This document shows, one piece after another, positions 16,708 to 23,366 of a stretch of DNA of 64,000 nt (positions within the stretch are counted from its first letter, which is position 1; every line of letters begins with the position of its first letter). The notes under the pieces are model-generated. The model saw only the letters and a program-made list of their open reading frames with translations, did no database searches and had not been told where the DNA came from. The translations under genes and the position numbers were made by a program. The stretch lies in assembly GCF_034676705.1 (NCBI RefSeq), contig NZ_JAUCBS010000002.1, positions 320,001-384,000 of the forward strand, written 5' to 3'. Source of the stretch: Gemmobacter sp. (lineage in GTDB: Bacteria; Pseudomonadota; Alphaproteobacteria; Rhodobacterales; Rhodobacteraceae).

Positions 16708-18702
16708 ATGGCAGGCGATCCGGGCCAGGCCGTCACAGCGGGCACGCTGCTGCACCTGTCCTTGCTGGGCGGGTGCGAAATTGCGGGGCCGGACGGCCAG
16801 CCGCTGCATCTTGCCTCGCGCAAGGCCAAGGCGGTGCTGGCGGTGCTGGCGCTGTCCGATGGCATGGCGCTGGGGCGCGACCGGCTGTGCGGCCTGCTCT
16901 GGGCCGAAGCGGCCGAGGATCAGGCCCGCGCCTCGCTGCGCCAATGTCTCAAGCTGATCCGCCAGGCACTGGGGCCGGCCGATCCGGTGGTCAAGGCCGA
17001 CCGGCTGACCATGGCGCTGGACCGCACCGGCGTGGCGCTGGATGTCACCCGCCTGCTGGACAGGCTGGCCGCCGACGATCTGGCCGATCCCGCGCTGCTG
17101 CGCCCCATGCTGCACGAAAGCCTGCTGGAGGGGTTCGACGGCATCGACCCCGGCTTTGACGCCTGGCTGGCGGTCTGGCGCGAAACGCTGCGCCGCCGGG
17201 TGCAGTCGGTGCTGGAAACCGCCATGGCCCCCGGCCAGCCGATGGACCGGCAGGACCGCGCCGCCCAGGCGCTGCTGGCGCTGGACCCCGCGCATGAACC
17301 CGCGCTGCGCAGCCTGATGACCCTGCGCGCCGCGCGGGGCGACCGGGCGGGCGCCCTGCGCGAATTCGATGCCTTCCGCGCGCGCCTTCTGGCCGAATAC
17401 GACGCCGACCCCGACCCCGAGACCCTGGCCCTGCACGCCGCGCTGCGCGATGACACCACCCGCCCGCTTCAGGCCCCGCCGCCGCCCCCGCCGCTGCCCG
17501 CCACCGACAGCAGCGTCACCGTGATCGCCGTGGTCGAGGATCCGTCGGGCGAGGCCGAGGCCGATGCCGCCTGCCGGTCCTTCGGCCTGTCGCTGCGCGG
17601 CATGCTGGCGCGGTTCCGGCACTGGACCGTGATTGCCGCCATGCCCGGCAGCGATCCGGTGCTGCCCCCGGGGGGCCATGTGCTGCGCCTGCGACCGCTG
17701 GTCAACGGCGCGGATCTGTCGCTGTCGGTCGTGCTGTCGGGCGCCGGGCCGCAGGGCGCCACGATCTGGACCCAGACCGCCGACATCACCGCCGCCCGCA
17801 CCATGGCCAGCCAGGAAACCGTGCTGCGCGGCATCTGCGGGGCGCTGGACGTGTATCTGTCGCAGGCCCGCCTGTCGCAACTGCGCCTGCGCGAACCGCA
17901 CAGCCTGAACGCGCTGGAAAAATGGATGCGCGGCCAGCAGCTGATGGACCAGTGGGATCCGATGGCCGACAACCGGGCCGAAACCATGTTCCTCGAGGCG
18001 ATCCACGCCTGGCCCGATCACCCCACGCTGCTGGCCAATCTGGCCGATCTCTACAATTCGCGCCACCTGGTCTATCCGGGCATCCACCGCAAGCCCGATC
18101 TGGAACGCAAGGCCATGCAACTGGCCCGCCGGGCCGTTGCGCTCGATCCGCTGGATCCGCGCTGCCATGTCACGCTCGGCTGGTCGCTGGCCATGGCGGG
18201 GCGGTTCGAACAGGCGGGGCACAGCTTTCTGCGCGGACACGAACTGAACCCGGCCGATCCCGCCATCGCCATGTCGGCGGCTCATGGCATGGGCGTGCTG
18301 GACCGGCTGGAGGAATCGCTGCACCTGTGCCGCGCCGCCTTCGCCTGCCATCCTTCGCCGCCCTGGACCTTCTGGGGCTTCGATTCCAACCTGCGGTTCC
18401 TGGCGCGCGATTACGCCGGCGCCGTCGCCTCGGCAGATCGGTCGGGAGAGGTCAAGACCAACATCCTGGGCTGGAAATGCGCCGCCCTCGGCATGCTGGG
18501 CGACCCGCGCGGGCGCGAGGATGCGCAGGAATTCCTGGCCCGCATCCGCGAGGCCTGGGTGCCCGACACCCCGCCCACCGATGCCGAGGCGGTGGCCTGG
18601 TTCGTCGACATCTTCCCCTTTGCCCGGCCCGCGCAACGCGCCCATCTGTGCGACGGCCTGTCGCGCGCCGGCCTGCCGGTGGACCGGGTTCTCCAGCGCT
18701 GA
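16708..18702 (+). CDS. BTAD-domain transcriptional regulator with TPR region
   Basis: A 664-residue SARP-like regulator. The N-terminus resembles the winged helix plus bacterial transcriptional activation domain: LSLLGGCEIAGPDGQPLHLASRKAKAVLAVLAL, then WAEAAEDQARASLRQCLKLIR, to about residue 250. A proline-rich linker follows (PPPPPPLP near 255), then a central alpha/beta segment (VIAVVEDPSG...). TPR-like helical repeats run from ~390 to the end (for example RRAVALDPLDPRCHVTLGWSLAMAGRFEQAG). No ATPase or sensor domain is present. I choose ATG 16708 because the longer TTG start at 16600 overlaps sixA and adds unrelated residues. The target genes and signal are unknown. Confidence 0.87.
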   Translation: MAGDPGQAVTAGTLLHLSLLGGCEIAGPDGQPLHLASRKAKAVLAVLALSDGMALGRDRLCGLLWAEAAEDQARASLRQCLKLIRQALGPADPVVKADRLTMALDRTGVALDVTRLLDRLAADDLADPALLRPMLHESLLEGFDGIDPGFDAWLAVWRETLRRRVQSVLETAMAPGQPMDRQDRAAQALLALDPAHEPALRSLMTLRAARGDRAGALREFDAFRARLLAEYDADPDPETLALHAALRDDTTRPLQAPPPPPPLPATDSSVTVIAVVEDPSGEAEADAACRSFGLSLRGMLARFRHWTVIAAMPGSDPVLPPGGHVLRLRPLVNGADLSLSVVLSGAGPQGATIWTQTADITAARTMASQETVLRGICGALDVYLSQARLSQLRLREPHSLNALEKWMRGQQLMDQWDPMADNRAETMFLEAIHAWPDHPTLLANLADLYNSRHLVYPGIHRKPDLERKAMQLARRAVALDPLDPRCHVTLGWSLAMAGRFEQAGHSFLRGHELNPADPAIAMSAAHGMGVLDRLEESLHLCRAAFACHPSPPWTFWGFDSNLRFLARDYAGAVASADRSGEVKTNILGWKCAALGMLGDPRGREDAQEFLARIREAWVPDTPPTDAEAVAWFVDIFPFARPAQRAHLCDGLSRAGLPVDRVLQR

Positions 18703-18971
18703 TCCTGCTTTCGCTTTGACCCAAATATCCTCGGGGGTGAATGCGGCCCTGGCCGCAGAGGGGGCAGAAGGCCCCCTTCTTCCTTCTGGAATCGGAACCG
18801 CCCGGCCATCCCGCAGGATGCCGGGCGGCTGCCCCGAGGCGGGGAGGGGAGCCACGCCCATCCCCGAGGCGTTGGCCTGGGGGCGCGCCTGCCCTTCGGC
18901 CTAATCAATGGATGAAAAGGTCTGCCTGAAATCGCACCCCGCCGCTGGGGACGGCGGGGATCCGGGCCTGC
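18703..18971. other. Intergenic region with interspersed motif and terminator hairpins
   Basis: The region between convergent genes contains CCAAATATCCTCGGGGG (18721-18737), a motif shared with the intergenic sites near 11.5 and 35.6 kb. A GCGGCC-ct-GGCCGC hairpin (18743-18756) and the terminator below follow. No gene is seen. Confidence 0.6.
18760..18784 (+). terminator. Probable terminator after the BTAD regulator
   Basis: GGGGGC-agaag-GCCCCC (18760-18776) is followed by TTCTTCCT. The stem is short, with a pyrimidine-rich rather than pure T tail. Confidence 0.5.
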
Positions 18972-19442
18972 CTAGCGGCAGTAGCTCAGGGTGTAATCCC
19001 CCACCCGGAATTCGTAGAACTGTTCTTCGGTCAGGCCCGAGACGTTCTCGACCCATTCCTTGTATTGCGGCGGCAGCGGGTAATCGCCGCCCGGCTGGCG
19101 GAACCGGCAGATCGCGGCCAGCGCCATGTCGGCGGCCGGATACATCGCGATGAATGTCTTGGCCGGGCGCCGGCGGAATTCGATGGCCCAGTCGGCCGGA
19201 ACCGGAATGCCGATATCGTCCAGCACCTCGCGCATCACGGGTTCGGGCACGGCGGTCGGGTCCAACTCGCCCAGCGCCATTTTCAGGATCATGCGGCCAA
19301 AGCGGGCAAAGGCGGCGGAATCGGGCACCTGCAACAGCAGGCTGGGGTCGGCCTTGGTGCAATCCAGCGCATAATCCTGCGACAGGATGGCGATGACCTG
19401 ATCCTTGGTCAGCGGCTCGGTGTTACTTTGTTGATCGTTCAT
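18972..19442 (-). CDS. NHLP-leader-like small protein, candidate RiPP precursor
   Basis: A 156-residue protein of no firm family. Residues ~28-103 look like the nitrile-hydratase-type leader (NHLP) of modified-peptide precursors. There is a helical stretch (AAFARFGRMILKMA), then a VLDDIGIPVPADWAIEF element and the beta-type segment KTFIAMYPAA, comparable to the leader pattern G-x-x-[IL]P-x-x-x-x-[VI]. The remaining C-terminal ~50 residues would be the core. They are rich in Tyr, Gly, Pro, Ser and Thr and hold Cys112 and Cys155 (last three residues YCR). A third Cys, Cys28, precedes the leader-like part. It sits in the same strand block as a haem peroxidase and within 3 kb of a YcaO gene. It could instead be an accessory protein of the peroxidase. 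The leader resemblance is by eye only. Confidence 0.55.
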   Translation of the reverse strand: MNDQQSNTEPLTKDQVIAILSQDYALDCTKADPSLLLQVPDSAAFARFGRMILKMALGELDPTAVPEPVMREVLDDIGIPVPADWAIEFRRRPAKTFIAMYPAADMALAAICRFRQPGGDYPLPPQYKEWVENVSGLTEEQFYEFRVGDYTLSYCR

Positions 19443-19519
19443 GGGTCTGTCCTTCCGTTGCCGCGCCTTGTTCTGTGTCGGGCGATCCGGCGGCGCGTGC
19501 CGGGTCGCCCCTGTCTGTG

Positions 19520-21178
19520 TCATCCGGCGGCGAATGCCACCAGATCGGGCATGGTCGCCGGCATCGCGGGCCCTTGCGGGAACAGTTCCGTCCACAGGGT
19601 CGCTGCCGCCGCATCCAGGCTCGTCTCGCCGCCAAAGCCCGGATCGGCCAGCGCCATGCCAAAGGTCTCGGCCACCAGCAGCCCGCCGACCGGGCCCAGC
19701 CGCTGGCCGCCGCCTATCTCCTGCGCCTCGGCCAGCAGGTAGAAGAACAGCGGCGCGCGCTGCGACAAGAAGGCGATGTCGGCATCGGTCACGCACCGTT
19801 CGCCGATGCAGCCGGCAGTGCGGCCGGCGCGCAGGATGCGGTCCAGCGCCGCGGGGGCCAGCACATCGGCCGGGCCCAGCCGCCCCGCCTGCACCAGCCG
19901 CTGCGCCAGCGCCTGCCCGGTGGGCAGCCGCGCCATCAGCCCCTTGGCCATGGTGCGCCAGCCCAGCCCCAGCCGGTGCCCCCCCAGCCCCGGCAGATCG
20001 GCCGGGGCAGTCACGCGGGTGGATGCATGGCGGCGCAGCGGTTCGGCAATGGTGGGGCCCAGCGGGCGGGCGCGGTTCATGCGCGGATGCGCCGCCCCGC
20101 CGGGCGCCGGATCAAGGAACAGCGCCCAGTCGATCACCCAGGTATCATCCGCCGGCAAATCGCGGGTGGGATGCAGGCCGAAGAAATCCATCAGCCGTTC
20201 CAGCCGCGCCGGCCCCGACGGGCCGGTGCCCGAATGCACCGCGCTGAAATCATAGACCGGCTGCACCATGGCATGGCCAAAGCGCAGGGCGGCCAGCGCC
20301 GCCTCCAGCCCCACGGCATCGCGGGCCGGGGGGGCAGCCAGCAAGGGCAGCGCAGCGGCCGGCAGGATGCGGGGCAGGAAATCCTGCCGCAGGATCTGGC
20401 GGTAGGTCGCGGTCAGCATGCAGCGCGCCGCCTCGAACGGGCGGGCGAACAGGCGGTTGCGGGCCTGCCCGGCCGCCGCCCGGCCATGGGCGGCGTCATA
20501 CAGGCGGTTGTGCGCCTTCATCAGCAGAACGACCAGCTGGCTGACGATCAGGTTGTCGGCATTGCGCGTATCGGCCAACAGCGGGTCGAACCGCCGGTCC
20601 CCCGGCGCCGTGCCGGTTTCCGGGCCCAGCGGCAGGCGGGGGATATCCTCTTGCACCGTCGGCAGGCCCTTGCGCGCCGGATTACCGCTGCTGTCGCGCA
20701 TCCAGCCCAGCCGGAACCGCGCGCGGTGTTCGGTTTCATCCGTGGGTTCAAAGAACGCCGGGCTGCCCGCCGGCCCGCCGCCATAAAGCGAGGCCAGATC
20801 CAGCGCCGCACTTTGGATGCTGCCGAACTGGCGGCGCGGCAGGTTGCGGTCCTGCGTGGTGCGGAAGCTGGCGGTGTTGACCAGATCATGGATCGCGAAC
20901 TGCGCCAGATAGGTATAGCCCGCCGGCACCTTGCCCACGCTGCCCGCCACCTTCAGCGCGCCCACATGCATCTGGGTCGACAACCGCGCCAGCATCGCCA
21001 GCAGATCGGGCAGCGCGACGCCCGATGCCGGATCGTCCAGCATCTCGGCCGCCGTATAGTCGAACATCGGTTCGTATCGGTCGAACCCCGGCGCGGGTTC
21101 GGCACGGGTGCCCGGCGGCTGCGCGGCGATGCGCAGCCATTCCTGAAACACCAGATCGAATCCTTGGCCGTGGCGCAT
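19520..21178 (-). CDS. Animal-type haem peroxidase
   Basis: A 552-residue peroxidase/cyclooxygenase-superfamily protein without a visible signal peptide, so probably cytoplasmic. The distal site is AQFAIHDL (Q93, H97, D98). The catalytic Arg lies in DTRNADN (R205), followed by LLMKAHNRLYD, and the proximal His in RFGHAM (H302). The Asp that forms the haem ester in mammalian peroxidases (just before the distal His) is Ile96 here, so covalent haem attachment on that side is unlikely. The expected RQILRQDFLPRIL helix is present. It lies upstream of the leader-like gene (77-base gap) and just downstream of the amidase-like gene (19-base gap), so the three look co-transcribed. It may oxidise a peptide or a small molecule; the substrate is unknown. 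Confidence 0.88.
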   Translation of the reverse strand: MRHGQGFDLVFQEWLRIAAQPPGTRAEPAPGFDRYEPMFDYTAAEMLDDPASGVALPDLLAMLARLSTQMHVGALKVAGSVGKVPAGYTYLAQFAIHDLVNTASFRTTQDRNLPRRQFGSIQSAALDLASLYGGGPAGSPAFFEPTDETEHRARFRLGWMRDSSGNPARKGLPTVQEDIPRLPLGPETGTAPGDRRFDPLLADTRNADNLIVSQLVVLLMKAHNRLYDAAHGRAAAGQARNRLFARPFEAARCMLTATYRQILRQDFLPRILPAAALPLLAAPPARDAVGLEAALAALRFGHAMVQPVYDFSAVHSGTGPSGPARLERLMDFFGLHPTRDLPADDTWVIDWALFLDPAPGGAAHPRMNRARPLGPTIAEPLRRHASTRVTAPADLPGLGGHRLGLGWRTMAKGLMARLPTGQALAQRLVQAGRLGPADVLAPAALDRILRAGRTAGCIGERCVTDADIAFLSQRAPLFFYLLAEAQEIGGGQRLGPVGGLLVAETFGMALADPGFGGETSLDAAAATLWTELFPQGPAMPATMPDLVAFAAG

Positions 21179-21197
21179 GATCGGGTCCGTTCCTTTG

Positions 21198-21878
21198 TCA
21201 CATGGTCCGCAGCGCCGCTTCGGCGGGCGCGGGTCGGTCAAGCAGGGCAAGCGGGGTGGCGCGGGCCACCAGCGGTGGCAGATCGGCCGGCGGCACCCCC
21301 ACCACCAGATGGCGCAGCCTGTCCCAGTCCAGCAGCGATGCAGGGCATTCCGCGTCGATCTCGGACCGGCACACAACCTGGCCAAGCAAAGGGTAGCGCG
21401 CCCACAGGTGCCGGATCAACTGCGCCAATGCCAGCGTCTGCCACGCCGTGGGCGCGCGGTCGGCCCCGTCGGCATCGGCCGCCAGCAGCACGGCCAGCGT
21501 CACATGGTTCAGCCGGGGTCGCCCGGCCGCGATGGCCGGGTGGGTCAGCCGCGCCGGCAGATGGCGCGCCGCCCGCCCTTCGGGCGCCACCGCCCAGATG
21601 AACCGGCCGTGCTGAGCCTCGCCCGCCGCAGGGATGATCCAGTGCCAGCTGGCCCGGCCCGCCTGCATCAGCGCCAGCGCCGCATCGGTGCCGGTCACCC
21701 GCGCGCAATGCACCACCACCGCCTCGACCCCGAAGACCGGATCCTCGGCCTGGCGCAGGGTCGAACGTTCCCACACCGCGCGGATGCCGGGATAGGGCTC
21801 GACCGTCAGGGGCGCGGTCAGCGGGCGCTGCGGGGCGGGCAACGGGAACTGTCTGACACTCACACGGCTCATGTACAT
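21198..21878 (-). CDS. AmpD/amidase_2-like protein with degenerate zinc site
   Basis: A 226-residue protein whose layout resembles N-acetylmuramoyl-L-alanine amidase type 2: VVVHCAR (His57), a WHWIIP segment (His79 region) like the SxHYxI motif, FIWAVAPEGRAARH, NHVTLAV, and a late VVCRSEIDAECPASLLDW. That last segment aligns with the GHSDI...K.DPG zinc loop. Only the first zinc His is kept. The His of GHSDI is Arg171 and the Asp of DPG appears as Cys178, so hydrolase activity is doubtful and a binding role is likely. Starts at 21878 or 21872 are possible. It is the first gene of the minus-strand block facing the YcaO gene. Confidence 0.6.
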   Translation of the reverse strand: MYMSRVSVRQFPLPAPQRPLTAPLTVEPYPGIRAVWERSTLRQAEDPVFGVEAVVVHCARVTGTDAALALMQAGRASWHWIIPAAGEAQHGRFIWAVAPEGRAARHLPARLTHPAIAAGRPRLNHVTLAVLLAADADGADRAPTAWQTLALAQLIRHLWARYPLLGQVVCRSEIDAECPASLLDWDRLRHLVVGVPPADLPPLVARATPLALLDRPAPAEAALRTM

Positions 21879-21991
21879 CGCGGGCCTTTCGCAGGGCGGG
21901 GGAACCGGGTCACGATCCGGTGCCATGACTGCGATTCGCACAGGTCGCGTGATTGCAGCGTGATTGCCAATGCCCCGGGGTGACCAGACCG
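21879..21991. promoter_or_regulatory. Divergent promoter region with tandem 11-bp repeat
   Basis: This short region separates the minus-strand peroxidase block from the YcaO gene and must serve both. GCGTGATTGCA (21947-21957) is followed immediately by GCGTGATTGCC (21958-21968). The 11-base spacing places both copies on the same DNA face, as expected for a dimeric regulator, perhaps the NarL-type regulator encoded at 25520. Confidence 0.5.
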
Positions 21992-22993
21992 ATGCAGCCA
22001 CAGGATTTCGCCCGCGCGGCCGCCGCGCTGACTGCCGGCGCGGCGCAGGTCGCGGTGCCGGGGTTTCCCGGCGGGCTGGGGCCGGGCATGGCCGCGCTGG
22101 CCCGGCTGGCGGCAGGATGCGACCGGGTGTTCCTGGCCCGCCCGCCCGGCGCGCCCGGCGCGGTGATCTGCGGTGCCAGCCATGCGCCGGCCCCCGGCAT
22201 CCGCGCCCATGCAGCAGGCATCGGCCCGACGCCGCAAGCCGCCTTTGCCCGCGCCATGGGCGAGGTGGCCGAGGGCCGGGCACTGTATCGCCAGCCCGAT
22301 GACCCGCGCCTGGACGTCGATGGCACGGTGCCGCTGCTGGATCACCGGCTGGCGCCGCGGGGCCGCATCCCGGCGCGGGGCCTGCTGCGGGACGGCACGG
22401 GCGCGGTACCGGGCAGCGGTCTTGGGGCGGGGCCGGATATCGGCATGGCCGCGCGGTCCGCCTGGCACGAGGTGGTAGAGCGTGATGCGATTGCCCGCTG
22501 GTTCGCGGGCGATGCGCCGGCCACGCCGCTGCCGGCGCCCGGCCCCGCCCGCGCCGTCGAAGCCGCCCTGCGCCGGGCCACCCCGCTGCGCTACCTGCTG
22601 TTGCCAAGCCGGGTTGCCGGGCTGGTCACCGTGGCCGCCTTGTCGGACGGCGACGGGGGCAGCGTCCCGGGCTATGGCTGCGCCCCGGATCCCGCCGAGG
22701 CCGCCTGCAAGGCCGCCACCGAGGTAGTGCAGGGCGAATTCGCGCTGCATCTGGAATGGCTTGCACAGGCCGAAAGCGGCGTCCCGCCCGGCCCCCACGG
22801 CTTTACCGCCCGGGCGGCGATGCTGGCAGGCCGCCCCGACCTGATCCATCCGGCCCCCGGCGCCATGCCGGCCCCCGATGCCCCCGCCACCCCGCGCCAT
22901 GCCGTGCTGACCCTGCCCGGCGATGGCGTCCATGTGCTGCGGGCCATGGCCACGGGGTTTCTGCACCCGACCGGAATGCCCGGCCCGGTCTAG
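21992..22993 (+). CDS. Stand-alone YcaO-domain protein
   Basis: A 333-residue protein with YcaO ATP-binding motifs. They are AAGIGPTPQAAFARAMGEVAEG (75-96, first Mg-ATP glutamates), GSGLGAGPDIGMAARSAWHEVVERDAI (141-167, the SNGxAxG...ExxERDA motif) and GYGCAPDPAEAACKAATEVVQGE (227-249, third motif). YcaO proteins activate backbone amides for azoline, thioamide or amidine formation. No ThiF/ocyclin partner, TfuA or dehydrogenase is adjacent. The C-terminus (HPTGMPGPV) is proline-rich, weakly recalling the PxPxP tail of cyclodehydratases. I prefer ATG 21992; GTG 21980 or TTG 21953 would add residues from the promoter repeat. Genomic context suggests the substrate is encoded by the divergent block, which is an inference. 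Confidence 0.85.
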   Translation: MQPQDFARAAAALTAGAAQVAVPGFPGGLGPGMAALARLAAGCDRVFLARPPGAPGAVICGASHAPAPGIRAHAAGIGPTPQAAFARAMGEVAEGRALYRQPDDPRLDVDGTVPLLDHRLAPRGRIPARGLLRDGTGAVPGSGLGAGPDIGMAARSAWHEVVERDAIARWFAGDAPATPLPAPGPARAVEAALRRATPLRYLLLPSRVAGLVTVAALSDGDGGSVPGYGCAPDPAEAACKAATEVVQGEFALHLEWLAQAESGVPPGPHGFTARAAMLAGRPDLIHPAPGAMPAPDAPATPRHAVLTLPGDGVHVLRAMATGFLHPTGMPGPV

Positions 22994-23366
22994 GCGATCC
23001 GAACTCGCGCAGCAGGCGCGCATTGCAAAAAACATTGAACGCGATGGTGGGTTTCTGCCGGTCCAGCCCGGGTCGCGGCTGACGGCAGAAATCGGACCAC
23101 CCGTCGGCCCGCCCATGCAGGACGGTGGCTCCGGGACATAGCAGGCAGCGGCAGCCCGCCGGCCGCCAGCTGCGCAGATGATCCGGGCGCGCCCGTCGCG
23201 GCAGGGTTCATCGCTCATGACAACTGGCCTACCAAGTCACCCGAACATTCTGTGGACCGCGCATCCCCGGATCTGCCCCCCATTCAGGGGGGCATGCAGA
23301 CAGGGCTTTTCACGCTAGTTTGATCGTGTCACGAATCTGCCGAACGTCATTTCACGGACCGATTGC
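22994..23366. promoter_or_regulatory. 373-base intergenic region before the sensor kinase, with a perfect palindrome
   Basis: No convincing gene is seen; a 73-codon minus-strand frame (22990-23211) lacks a ribosome site and family features. TGCCCCCC-attca-GGGGGGCA (23274-23294) is a perfect 8-bp inverted repeat about 70 bases before the kinase start. It has no T-run, so an operator is more likely than a terminator. Confidence 0.5.

Noticed and set aside
19441..20247. Long plus-strand frames opposite the haem peroxidase
   Set aside because: Arg/Pro/Ala-rich shadows of a GC-rich gene; the minus-strand frame has clear peroxidase motifs.
22990..23211. 73-codon minus-strand frame downstream of the YcaO gene as a second precursor
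   Set aside because: No ribosome site, low-complexity Ala/Arg/Pro composition, and its 3' end overlaps the YcaO stop region.
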